DNA of 48,757 bases from Smithella sp. Its GTDB lineage: Bacteria > Desulfobacterota > Syntrophia > Syntrophales > Smithellaceae. Below the pieces are notes generated by a model, which was not told the DNA's origin, made no database searches, and saw only the letters and a list, made by a program, of their open reading frames with translations. Positions 26,301 to 35,799 of this stretch are shown piece by piece. Position 1 is the stretch's first letter. Each line of letters begins with the position of its first letter. The stretch is from positions 1 to 48,757 of the forward strand of contig JAAYKU010000038.1 of assembly GCA_012522275.1 (NCBI GenBank), read 5' to 3'. A program made the position numbers and the translations under genes.

Positions 26301-29300
26301 TTAACTTTGCCGGCGGCCGAATAATCTGTTTTTCAGTCCGGCAAAGAAATTATCCCCACTTCTGTCCGATGGCGACTGCTGCCGTTGCTGTCTGCCGAAA
26401 AGCATTTCAACAATCACATAAAACAGAGGCGCGAAAATGACGACCAGAACCGTGGCCGTGACCATGCCCCCCAGCACGCTGGTACCGATGGCGTTTTGCG
26501 CGCCCGCACTCGCCCCGGTGGTGAGAGCCAAAGGCAGCACGCCGAAACCGAAGGCCAGCGACGTCATCAGAATCGGTCTGAATCTCAGTCTGGCTCCCTC
26601 AATTGTCGCCTCGATGATGCCTGAGCCCTTCTCCAGGCCACTTCTGGCGAACTGCACAATCAAAATGGCGTTTTTGGTGCCCAACCCGAGCGTGGTGAGC
26701 AGGCCGATCTGGAAATAGACGTCGTTGGCCAGCCCCCTTGTACTCGAAGCGATAATGCCGCCGATAACCCCCAGGGGGATGACCAGCAGGATGGAAATGG
26801 GTACCGTCCAGCTCTCATAAAGAGCCGCCAGGCATAAAAAGATGACAAAAATGGAAAAGGCATACAGCAACGGTGCCTGTGTGCCGGCCATTCTCTCCTG
26901 ATAGGAAAGCCCGCTCCAGTCGAAACCGAAGCCCGCCGGAAGCTTGCGCACAGCCTCTTCCATCGCCTTCATCGCCTCGCCCGAGCTCTTGCCGGGCGCC
27001 GGCTCGCCCCAGATATTGATGGCGGGAAAGCCGTTGAAACGGGTTTTTCGCGGCGCCCCGGATATCCAGCGGCCGGAAGCGAAAGAAGAAAACGGAACCA
27101 TTTTCTCCTGTGTGTTACGGGCGTATAGTTTTTCAAGGTCTTTAGGCAGCATGCGATAAGGGGCGTCTGCCTGCAGGAAAACTTTTTTGACACGTCCTCC
27201 ATGCGTGAAGTCATTGACATAGGCGCTGCCGAAAGCGGCCGAGATGGTCCGGTGGATGGAACTTATGGGAACGCCCAGAGCCCCCGCTTTTTCCCAGTCC
27301 ACATCGATACGGTACTCGGGAACATCGGGCAGACTGTTGGGGCGCACCTTGATTACACGGGGATCGTGCTCCACCATCCCCAGCAGTTGATTCTGGCCTT
27401 CCATCAGAGCCTGATGACCGAGATTACCCTGGTCGAGAAGCTGGAAATCAAAACCCGTGGACATGCCCAGCTCCGACACGGGAGGCGGCTGAAAGACATA
27501 CACGGTCGCGTTGCGGATGCCGGAAAACTCTTTCATGGCTCTTTGTACGATAGCTTTGGCCTTGAGCTGTTTTTTGTCCCGCAGATGCCAGTCTTTCAGC
27601 CTGATAAATACCATACCGTTATTTTGTGACCGGCCGGAAAATCCCACACCCGTAACGGTCATTATCGTTTCCACCGCTTCTTTTTCATTTTCGTTAAAAT
27701 AGCTTTGAATCTGACGAACGGTTTCGCCCGTCTGCTCGAGCGTCGTGCCCGTGGGCATCATCACCTGAGCCAGCAGTATTCCCTGGTCTTCATCCGGCAG
27801 ATAGGCTGTCGGCATGCGCATGAATAAAAACACCATCAGCGCCAGAACGACAAAAAAAGCGCTCAAATAATGTTTTTTACGAAACAGGGAATGGCCGACC
27901 ACACCCACGTACCATTCGCGAAACCTGAAGAATGTTTTATTGAACCAGGCAAAGAAAGGGCGCAGGAAAAAAATTGTATTGTCCGCGGGGTCCTGGCCCG
28001 GCCTGATCGGTTTGAGTAGTGACGCGCAAAGCACCGGCGTTAAAATCAGCGCCACCAAAACGGACAGAAGCATGGCTGAAATAATCGTTATAGAAAACTG
28101 GCGGTAGATGCCGCCGGTGGAGCCGGGGAAAAAGGCCATCGGCCCGAAAACCGCCGAAAGTACAAGTCCGATGCCGATAAGCGCGCTGGTGATCTGCTCC
28201 ATGGATTTGGCCGTGGCCTCTTTGGGCGGAAGGTTTTCATCGCGCATGATTCTTTCCACGTTTTCCACCACGACTATCGCATCATCCACCAGAAGTCCGA
28301 TGGCCAGAACCATCGCGAACATGGTGAGCATGTTGATGGTAAAACCGAAAAACCACAACGTGGCGAAGGTGCCCAAAATGACCACCGGCACGGCAATTGT
28401 GGGAATGAAAGTAGCACGCAGGCTTCCCAGAAAAAGCCACATGACCAGAAACACCAGTATCACCGCGATCACCAGAGTTTTGACGACCTCGGCAATAGCC
28501 ACCTTGATGAAAACGGTGGAGTCGTTGGGATAGGTAACTTTCATCCCGGGTGGAAAGAAGCGGCTCATCTCTTCCATTTTGGCCTTTACTGCGTCTGCCG
28601 TATCCAAAGCGTTGGCGCCCGGCGCCTGGCGGATGGCAATGCCGGCCGATGCCTTGCCGTCGGCAGCCACACCGATATCATAAATTTCTGTACCCAGTTC
28701 GGTGCGACTCACATCCCGCAGGCGGACAATGGAGCCGTCAGGCTTGGTGCGCAGGGGGATGGAACCAAATTCTTCCGGAGTGGAAAGCATGTTCTGAATG
28801 ACGATAGGTGCATTGAGACGCTGTCCCGGCATTGCCGGCGCACCGCCGAACTGTCCCGCGGAAACTTCCACGTTGTAGGCTCTGAGCGCCGCCAGCACAT
28901 CTTCCACGGTCAGAAAATAGTCCGTGAGCTTTTCGGGATTGAGCCATACGCGCATGGCGTAGCCGCCGCCAAAAGACTCCACTTCACCGACGCCGGGCAC
29001 CCGCGCCAGAATCCTTTCCAGGTTGGACTTGGCATAGTCCCTCAGGTCCGTGCCGTCCATCGAACCGTCTTCCGAGATCAAGCCGACGATCATCAGATAG
29101 TTGCGTGTGGATTTGCGTACATTGACCCCCTGATCCTGCACCGTATCGGGGAGGTTCGGCATTGCCGCCTGAACCTTGTTTTGCACCTGGGACCAGGCAA
29201 TATCCGGGTCTGTGCCGGGAGCGAAGGTGAGCTCCAGGCGGGAACCGCCCGCTGAGTCGCTGGAGGCGGACATATATATCATGTTATCCAGGCCGGTCAT

Positions 29301-29507
29301 GTTCTGTTCGATAACCTGGGTGACGCTGTTTTCTACTGTCTCGGATGAAGCGCCGGGATAAGAGGCGAAAATGGCAATGGTCGGAGGCGACATCTGCGGG
29401 TACTGGGATATGGGCAGATTGTAAATCGCCAGTATGCCCCCTGACATGATGATAATGGCAATGACCCAGGCGAAAACCGGCCGCTCCAGAAAGAATTTAG
29501 ATAGCAT
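26301..29507 (-). CDS. Efflux RND transporter permease (AcrB/MexB-type, HAE1)
   Basis: 1068 aa MLSKFFLERPVFAWVIAIIIMSGGILAIYNLPISQYPQMSPPTIAIFASYPGASSETVENSVTQVIEQNMTGLDNM. Confidence 0.98.
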   Translation of the reverse strand: MLSKFFLERPVFAWVIAIIIMSGGILAIYNLPISQYPQMSPPTIAIFASYPGASSETVENSVTQVIEQNMTGLDNMIYMSASSDSAGGSRLELTFAPGTDPDIAWSQVQNKVQAAMPNLPDTVQDQGVNVRKSTRNYLMIVGLISEDGSMDGTDLRDYAKSNLERILARVPGVGEVESFGGGYAMRVWLNPEKLTDYFLTVEDVLAALRAYNVEVSAGQFGGAPAMPGQRLNAPIVIQNMLSTPEEFGSIPLRTKPDGSIVRLRDVSRTELGTEIYDIGVAADGKASAGIAIRQAPGANALDTADAVKAKMEEMSRFFPPGMKVTYPNDSTVFIKVAIAEVVKTLVIAVILVFLVMWLFLGSLRATFIPTIAVPVVILGTFATLWFFGFTINMLTMFAMVLAIGLLVDDAIVVVENVERIMRDENLPPKEATAKSMEQITSALIGIGLVLSAVFGPMAFFPGSTGGIYRQFSITIISAMLLSVLVALILTPVLCASLLKPIRPGQDPADNTIFFLRPFFAWFNKTFFRFREWYVGVVGHSLFRKKHYLSAFFVVLALMVFLFMRMPTAYLPDEDQGILLAQVMMPTGTTLEQTGETVRQIQSYFNENEKEAVETIMTVTGVGFSGRSQNNGMVFIRLKDWHLRDKKQLKAKAIVQRAMKEFSGIRNATVYVFQPPPVSELGMSTGFDFQLLDQGNLGHQALMEGQNQLLGMVEHDPRVIKVRPNSLPDVPEYRIDVDWEKAGALGVPISSIHRTISAAFGSAYVNDFTHGGRVKKVFLQADAPYRMLPKDLEKLYARNTQEKMVPFSSFASGRWISGAPRKTRFNGFPAINIWGEPAPGKSSGEAMKAMEEAVRKLPAGFGFDWSGLSYQERMAGTQAPLLYAFSIFVIFLCLAALYESWTVPISILLVIPLGVIGGIIASSTRGLANDVYFQIGLLTTLGLGTKNAILIVQFARSGLEKGSGIIEATIEGARLRFRPILMTSLAFGFGVLPLALTTGASAGAQNAIGTSVLGGMVTATVLVVIFAPLFYVIVEMLFGRQQRQQSPSDRSGDNFFAGLKNRLFGRRQS

Positions 29508-29516
29508 CAGACACCT

Positions 29517-30677
29517 TTACTTTTTTGTTCCGGCCGCCGCTTGTGCGCCGCTGTTTATCTTTTGCTCCTGCTGCTTTCTCTCTTCAAAAGGCACGGGGGC
29601 AACCTCAATATCGGGCGTCACCCTGAGCATCCCCTCCACAATTATCTTCTCACCGGGGACAAGCCCTGAGCGCACCAGCCAGGCATTGCCGATTTCACGG
29701 TCGAGCACAATCTGCTTGAGCTGTGCTTTGTTTTCCGCATCCACGATGAACACATAAGGTTCACCTTTGGGGTTGCGCGAAACTGACTGCTGAGGAATCA
29801 TGATCGCCCGATCATTGACCCCTTCCTGCAGGATGGCTCGCACGAACATTCCCGGCAGCAGGATTTCCCGTGGATTGGGGAAAACAACACGCAGAATTAC
29901 TGAACCGGTGGTCGGATCGACAGTGACGTCCCGAAATTGCAGCATGCCTTTGAGCGGGTACACCGTACCGTCGTCAAGCACCAGTTCCACAGTTTTCTGG
30001 CCGGCGTTATTGCGGTTGAGTTCACCCGACTGAAAAAGACGGCGCAGACGCTGAATATCAGCGGTGGATTGAGTGACATCCACATACATCGGGTCCAGCT
30101 GCTGAATGGTCGCCAGCGCCGCAGGCTGATGGGCGGTAACCAGGGCGCCCACCGTAACACCTGACTTGCCGATGCGTCCGGAAATCGGGGCGGTGATCGT
30201 CGTGTATTTCAAATTGATGCGTGCCGTTTGCGCCTCCGCCCGGGCCTGCTTCAGAGCCGCGGTCACGTCATCATAGTCTTGCTGGCTGACCGCTTTGTCA
30301 TCGAGCAGTTCCTGCATACGGCCGGCTTTCAGCTCGAGCGTGGTCAGATTTGCCTCCGCCCGGGCCAGGGCTGCCTCAAACAGAGCCGGGTCAATCTGGA
30401 ACAGGGCCTGTCCCGCGTTTACCGGCGCACCTTCCTGAAAAAGGCGTTTCTGTATGATGCCGCTTACCTGAGGTCGCACCTCCGCGACCAGCCAGGCGGA
30501 TGTGCGGCCGGGAAGCTCTGTCGTCATCACCACCTTTTCCAGTTTCGTAGTGACCACCGCCACCTCCGGGGTCATCTCCATCGGCCCGTGATTCTCCCGG
30601 CAGCCACTCATAGTGGCAAGCAGTACAAAAAGAAACGGCAGCATTTTGATCATAATTTTCCTGTTGTTATTCATCAT
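29517..30677 (-). CDS. RND efflux periplasmic adaptor (AcrA/MexA-type)
   Basis: LPGRTSAWLVAEVRPQVSGIIQKRLFQEGAPVNAGQALFQIDPALFEA..., TTITAPISGRIGKSGVTVGALVTA; lipobox MSGC. Confidence 0.96.
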   Translation of the reverse strand: MMNNNRKIMIKMLPFLFVLLATMSGCRENHGPMEMTPEVAVVTTKLEKVVMTTELPGRTSAWLVAEVRPQVSGIIQKRLFQEGAPVNAGQALFQIDPALFEAALARAEANLTTLELKAGRMQELLDDKAVSQQDYDDVTAALKQARAEAQTARINLKYTTITAPISGRIGKSGVTVGALVTAHQPAALATIQQLDPMYVDVTQSTADIQRLRRLFQSGELNRNNAGQKTVELVLDDGTVYPLKGMLQFRDVTVDPTTGSVILRVVFPNPREILLPGMFVRAILQEGVNDRAIMIPQQSVSRNPKGEPYVFIVDAENKAQLKQIVLDREIGNAWLVRSGLVPGEKIIVEGMLRVTPDIEVAPVPFEERKQQEQKINSGAQAAAGTKK

Positions 30678-30870
30678 TGCACTCCGTCGATAAACTCGGG
30701 CGTAACCCAACGGTTAGAGGGCGGGAAATGGCCATGTTTTGACTCATGACTGTTTTTTAAGCATCCGTGCGGCAAAGCCTGCCCGCCGCATTTCTTTATT
30801 ATCTTGACGCACCGGGGAGCTGTCTTAAGCGGCGGACTAATAAACGCCAAATCCACAGCACGAAAAAAAT

Positions 30871-30894
30871 TAAGGTACTTTACAACAAACCTTA
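30871..30894. promoter_or_regulatory. Possible operator palindrome upstream of the RND operon
   Basis: TAAGGT-N12-ACCTTA. Confidence 0.3.
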
Positions 30895-31055
30895 CCCTCA
30901 ATGCAATAAAAAGAGGCTTTTTTTAAATCAGGGCGGCGGATGCCGGATAAACTGGCCGCTGCCGTATTCATCGGACAGCAGGAGAAGAAAAGAAAAAAAA
31001 CCGGGAAAGCCGGCGCAGTCGTCCGACTCACCGCTTAGTGAAACCATAAAAGAGG

Positions 31056-31574
31056 CTAATCGATGGTAATTACCCATTGGCAGGAAATTTCACCCGGAAC
31101 GCCCGCCGGCCTTTCATCGGGCGGCGTGAAAATTCGCTCCACCTTTGCCGACGGGTCAACGGCGGCGAAAAATCCCTGACGAAGCCGCAAACCGCCGTCT
31201 CCACAGGCATAATGATCCAGCCCCCATTTTTTGGCCGCCTTCTGCGCGCTGCAACCGACGGTTCTCATCATGATCTGTTTGTCGGATATTTTTGTTATTT
31301 CTAAATCCTCGAAGGCGCACCAGTGCGAGTGGCGGACAAACTCGATCAGACGATCAACGCCCGTGAGCGACTCTTTGATGACCCTGCCCAGCCGCTTGAC
31401 CTCATAGGCTCCGAATTCGCCGCTGAGGGCCAGAAACTCTTCACTTTGTGCCTTTTCCGGACAGTGCTGCTTGAGCCAGCCCTCCATGAGAAACCACATA
31501 TAGTTAAAACCGGTCAACAGCTCCAGCATGACCTCATGCACTCTCTCTTTGCTCCATTTTTCGATGTCGAACAT
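31056..31574 (-). CDS. Conserved hypothetical protein (possibly DUF6125-like)
   Basis: MFDIEKWSKERVHEVMLELLTGFNYMWFLMEGWLKQHC...CSAQKAAKKWGLDHYACGDGGLRLRQGFFAAVDPSAKVERIFTPPDERP; RBS GGGACG(T) upstream. Family from memory only. Confidence 0.6.
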   Translation of the reverse strand: MFDIEKWSKERVHEVMLELLTGFNYMWFLMEGWLKQHCPEKAQSEEFLALSGEFGAYEVKRLGRVIKESLTGVDRLIEFVRHSHWCAFEDLEITKISDKQIMMRTVGCSAQKAAKKWGLDHYACGDGGLRLRQGFFAAVDPSAKVERIFTPPDERPAGVPGEISCQWVITID

Positions 31575-31696
31575 GTCTGTACGTCCCTTTCCGGTATTTT
31601 GATTTGCGCCGGCGTGCGGCTTATTGCTGCACGCAAACATACGGCACAGGCAAAGATCAGTCAAGACGGTTTTGCCCGTGAGTGAAAAAGAAAGAA

Positions 31697-31745
31697 GCTC
31701 GTAGCTCATAGTTCATGGTTCATGGCTCGTAGCTTATAGTCCAAG
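31697..31745. repeat. Degenerate heptanucleotide repeat array
   Basis: GCTCGTA GCTCATA GTTCATG GTTCATG GCTCGTA GCTTATA GTCCAAG. Confidence 0.75.
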
Positions 31746-31767
31746 GAAGCCTTCCTTTTTTCTCCCA

Positions 31768-31808
31768 CGCCGGCGGGGGTGGCCCGCTCGAGCGGGCCGG
31801 GGGTGGAA
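31768..31808 (+). repeat. Dispersed REP-like palindrome, copy B
   Basis: CGCCGGCGGGGGTGGCCCGCTCGAGCGGGCCGGGGGTGGAA. Confidence 0.8.
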
Positions 31809-31848
31809 GCAGTGGGCAAAAGCTCGTCGCCGGCATCCGTCACCCCCT

Positions 31849-31890
31849 CCTTTGCCTTTGCCTTTGCCTTTAGCCTTTAGCCTTTATCCT
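31849..31890. repeat. Hexa/heptanucleotide tandem repeat (CCTTTG)n(CCTTTAG)n
   Basis: CCTTTGCCTTTGCCTTTGCCTTTAGCCTTTAGCCTTTATCCT. Confidence 0.85.
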
Positions 31891-32049
31891 TCGCCAACGA
31901 CCGTTATCTCAGGCCAAGGCTGCGGCCCGGCACGGGCATCTTTTTGTGGCATTATTTTCAAAACATGTATATTTACATCTTCAGCATGCGGACGCCTTGC
32001 CGGTCGTCCGGATGCTGATTGATGTTGCGCAAAAAATGTCAGACGGAGG

Positions 32050-33090
32050 TTGCGGGTGCCGGTGGAGCCAGGACCGGAAAAAATTCCGGTTGTTTTGCTG
32101 TACAATGTGGATCCGGGCTGGACAAAAGACGAACAAGATGAAGTTGTCAGTCAGTCACGTCTTTTGGGCGACGCCCTGATGGAGGAGGGACACACGGTGC
32201 ACCTCGCTCCCCTGACGAATGACGATATCGCCACCTGCCTGCACCCTTTCAATCCTTCTGAATATATCGTTTTCAACTGGTGCGAGGAGATTCCGGGCAT
32301 CGGGCACAGTGAATGGCTGGCGGCCAAAAAACTGGAGGACCTGGGCTTTACCTTCACCGGCGCGGAGTCGAAAACACTGGCCCTTGCCCAGGACAAGCTG
32401 CAGGTGAAAAGACTTCTCGACCGGGCGGGCATTCCCACCCCCTTCTGGAGCGCCTTTCATCGTGACAATGGCGTGGCTTGGCACAGGTTCCCCGCCATTG
32501 TCAAGCCCGCGCGCGAGCATTGCTCGGCGGGGATCACTCGCGATGCCGTCGTGCTTGACGAATCGGAGCTCAAAGAGCGTGTTTTATATGTCCTCGATAC
32601 ATACCGGCAGCCGGCGCTGGTCGAGGATTTCATCGATGGACGCGAATTTCGTGTATCCGTATGGGGAAATGAAAATATGACCATGCCGCCCGTGGCGGAA
32701 ATGGATTTCTCTTTTTTCCCGGACATCAAAGACCGGCTCTGCACGCAGGATGCAAAATTCATCCCCGGCTCGGAGCATTATGAAAAAATCGAGACACTGC
32801 TGCCCGCCCCGTTGAGTGCAAAAGAAACATCCGCGCTGCAAAAGGTCTGCCGCGATTCCTACCGCGCGCTGGGCTGCCGCGACTACGCCCGTATGGATGT
32901 CCGCCTCAAAGACGGAGTCTTCCATGTGCTGGATGTCAACCCCAACGCGGATATCAGCCACGACGCCAGCATGGCCTGCGCCGCTGAGACAGCCGGCATT
33001 ACCTACGGACGGATGGGAAGCCTTTTCGTGAGATACGCCGCGATCCGCCATCCCGTGTTCGGCAAAAAATACCGCCGCGCCGGGCTTTGA
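32050..33090 (+). CDS. ATP-grasp protein, D-alanine--D-alanine ligase-like
   Basis: FNWCEEIPGIGHSEWLAAKKLEDLGFTFTGAESKTLALAQDKLQVKRLLDRAGIPTPFW, FPAIVKPAREHCSAGI, VEDFIDGREFRVSVWG, ARMDVRLKDGVFHVLDVNPNADIS. Confidence 0.9.
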   Translation: MRVPVEPGPEKIPVVLLYNVDPGWTKDEQDEVVSQSRLLGDALMEEGHTVHLAPLTNDDIATCLHPFNPSEYIVFNWCEEIPGIGHSEWLAAKKLEDLGFTFTGAESKTLALAQDKLQVKRLLDRAGIPTPFWSAFHRDNGVAWHRFPAIVKPAREHCSAGITRDAVVLDESELKERVLYVLDTYRQPALVEDFIDGREFRVSVWGNENMTMPPVAEMDFSFFPDIKDRLCTQDAKFIPGSEHYEKIETLLPAPLSAKETSALQKVCRDSYRALGCRDYARMDVRLKDGVFHVLDVNPNADISHDASMACAAETAGITYGRMGSLFVRYAAIRHPVFGKKYRRAGL

Positions 33091-33253
33091 AAAATTGTCT
33101 CGGGAAGATTTGTCCGCCCGGGGCGCCTTCATGATACTTATTTAATTTTTCATCGATAATGCAGGTCATCTTTTCAAGTAAAATATTTTCCACTTCTATT
33201 TTAAAGATGATATAACAGCGCTCCTGAAAAAAGTGTGGAGTCGAGGGCAGCTT

Positions 33254-35671
33254 ATGGCTAAAAAAAATAAAATAAACAATCTTTTGAGCAGGCAAGTTGT
33301 GATTCTCGACGGAGCCGCCGGCACCGAGCTGCAAAAAAGAGGGATGCCGGCCGGCGCCTGTCCGGAAATCTGGTGTCTGGAAAACAAAGAGGTCATCTCC
33401 GGGATGCACGCGTCATACCGTAAATCCGGAGCGCAGATCCTCTACACCTGCACGTTCGGCGCGAACCGCTTCAAGCTCCGGCAATACGGGGCGCAAAATG
33501 ACACCTATGCGATAAACCGCGAACTGGCGCGCACGGCCAGAAAAGCAGGCGGAGCAAAGACGCTCATCGCCGGCGATATCGGGCCTACCGGCTTGTTTAT
33601 CGAACCTTTCGGGTCACTGCCCTTTGAAGAGGCGCTGGAAGCCTTTCAGGAGCAGGCACGCGGCCTCATCGACGGGGGCTGCGATCTTATTGTCATCGAA
33701 ACCATGATCGACATCCAGGAAGCGCGCGCGGCGCTTCTGGCCGTCAAAGAACTCGGCGATATCTTTACCGCCGTGTCGATGACATATGAAAAAGACGGGC
33801 ACACGCTGGGCGGCACGCCGCCTGCGGCCGCGCTGATCACACTACAGAGCCTGGGTGCGGATGTGGTGGGCTGCAACTGCTCGGCCGGCCCCGAACAGAT
33901 GGTCGATTTTATCACAGAAATGAGGCCCTTCGCGACGGTTCCTCTTCTGGCCAAGCCAAACGCAGGCATGCCCAGACTCGACGGCGTGAAAACCGTTTTC
34001 GATATGGACGCGCGGACATTTGCCGGCCACTGCCGCAAACTGGTCCGGGCCGGCGCCTCACTTGTCGGCGGCTGTTGCGGGACTACGCCGGAGCACATTA
34101 CGGCGCTGGTCGGGGCGGCAGGCGGTAAAAAGCCGCCCGTGCCACGACGCGCGTCGCTGGCCGCACTGAGCTCGGCGCGCGGCTTTGTGCATCTGGAGAA
34201 AAACAAGCCTCTGTTTATCATCGGCGAAAGAATCAACCCCACGGGGAAAAAGGCCCTGCAGCAGGAGCTTGTGGAAGGCAAGCTCGGCATCATCCGTAAG
34301 ATGGCCCAGGAACAGGAGCAGCAGGGGGCCTCCGTGCTGGACGTCAATGTCGGGCAGCCGGGTATTGACGAGGTGCAGACAATCAAAAACGTCATCGGGC
34401 TTTTAGCCTCTTCCAGCCGCCTGCCGCTGGTTATCGACTCCTCCAGGGTGGAAACCATTGAAGCGGCGCTCAGACTCTATCCGGGCCGGATGATGATCAA
34501 CTCGATATCCGGCGAAAAAGAAAAGCTCGCCAGGCTTTTGCCGCTGGCCGCGAAATACGGCGCGATGTTTATATTGCTGCCTCTGACTGACGGAGACCTG
34601 CCGAAAACGGCTCGACAGCGTCGCGATATTATCGAATCTATTTTTCGCGAAGCGCAGAAATTCAAACTGACGAAAGACGATCTGGTCGTTGACGGCCTGA
34701 CCATGGCCGTCGCGTCGGACGCCGACGCGGCCAGAGAAACCCTGGCCACTCTGGCGTGGTGCAAAAACACTTTCAGAAGCAGAACTCTTCTGGGGCTTTC
34801 CAATGTCTCTTTCGGCATGCCGGCACGCCCCTGGCTCAACGCCGCGTTTCTGGCGATGGCGCAGTACTGCGGGCTGACCATGGCAATTGCCAATCCGGCA
34901 AGTGTGGAACTGGTAAATGTGCAAAAAGCGGGCGACACGCTGATGGCCAAAGATAAAGCGGCCCTGGCTTACATTGACCATTTCTCCGAAAAACCGGCCG
35001 CACAAACACCCGCTGCCGGCGCACGGGAACGGACACACGAAGAAAAAATTACCGCCGCCGTCCTGGAGGGAGACCGCGATCATATCGCCTCATTGTGCGA
35101 AGAGCTTATCAAAACGGGCCGCCCCGCCGGCGCGCTGGTTGATGAAATTCTCATTCCCGCCATCGTACAGGTCGGAGAACTCTACGAGAAAAAAATTTAT
35201 TTTCTGCCGCAGCTGATGGCCGCCGCCGAGGCGATGAAAAAGGCGCTGGCGTATCTCGATCCCTACCTGAAAGAAAAGGCGACGGCGCAAAAAGGCAAGG
35301 TGGTGCTCGCGACGGTCCGGGGCGACATTCACGATATCGGCAAGAATATCGTCGCTCTGCTTTTAAGAAACTACGGCTACAATGTGATCGACCTGGGCAG
35401 AGATGTGCCCGACGAGGTCATTGTCGAAACTGCACGCAAGGAAAAACCGGATGTTATCGGCCTTTCCGCCTTGATGACTACAACGATGGTGAACATGAAA
35501 GACATCATCGCGCTGGCCCGGGCAACAGGCCTCAAAACCGCTTTTCTGGTAGGCGGCGCGGTTGTCACACGCACATGGGCTGAATCCATCGGTGCGTCTT
35601 TTGCCAAAGACGGCGTCGCGGCGGTCAAGCTCGTCGAGCAGATGCTAAGCGGGCGAACAAAAGAAAAGTAG
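33254..35671 (+). CDS. metH: Cobalamin-dependent methionine synthase lacking the C-terminal reactivation domain
   Basis: Hcy-binding domain (LDGAAGTELQKRGMPAG, VGGCCGTTPEHI), pterin-binding domain (IIGERINPTGKKALQ, VLDVNVGQPGIDE), B12 modules (VRGDIHDIGKNIV); the ORF ends just after the B12 domain. Confidence 0.93.
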   Translation: MAKKNKINNLLSRQVVILDGAAGTELQKRGMPAGACPEIWCLENKEVISGMHASYRKSGAQILYTCTFGANRFKLRQYGAQNDTYAINRELARTARKAGGAKTLIAGDIGPTGLFIEPFGSLPFEEALEAFQEQARGLIDGGCDLIVIETMIDIQEARAALLAVKELGDIFTAVSMTYEKDGHTLGGTPPAAALITLQSLGADVVGCNCSAGPEQMVDFITEMRPFATVPLLAKPNAGMPRLDGVKTVFDMDARTFAGHCRKLVRAGASLVGGCCGTTPEHITALVGAAGGKKPPVPRRASLAALSSARGFVHLEKNKPLFIIGERINPTGKKALQQELVEGKLGIIRKMAQEQEQQGASVLDVNVGQPGIDEVQTIKNVIGLLASSSRLPLVIDSSRVETIEAALRLYPGRMMINSISGEKEKLARLLPLAAKYGAMFILLPLTDGDLPKTARQRRDIIESIFREAQKFKLTKDDLVVDGLTMAVASDADAARETLATLAWCKNTFRSRTLLGLSNVSFGMPARPWLNAAFLAMAQYCGLTMAIANPASVELVNVQKAGDTLMAKDKAALAYIDHFSEKPAAQTPAAGARERTHEEKITAAVLEGDRDHIASLCEELIKTGRPAGALVDEILIPAIVQVGELYEKKIYFLPQLMAAAEAMKKALAYLDPYLKEKATAQKGKVVLATVRGDIHDIGKNIVALLLRNYGYNVIDLGRDVPDEVIVETARKEKPDVIGLSALMTTTMVNMKDIIALARATGLKTAFLVGGAVVTRTWAESIGASFAKDGVAAVKLVEQMLSGRTKEK

Positions 35672-35799
35672 CCAAGCCACTCAGGGCAAAACCGCCGGGC
35701 CGGTAAAAAACAGGCCGGCCCTATATCGCCTGTGCGACCGCTTGAATTTGTCCTGGGTTTTTTCTACCGACATTTCTTTTTATAAGGGAGGAAACATAC

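Noticed and set aside
33090-33253. Possible SAM or cobalamin riboswitch upstream of metH
   Set aside because: Looked for B12-box- or SAM-box-like motifs in the AT-rich leader and found none; too short for a cobalamin riboswitch.
33646-34458. 270-aa minus-strand ORF
   Set aside because: Antisense to metH; Ser/Pro-rich shadow frame.
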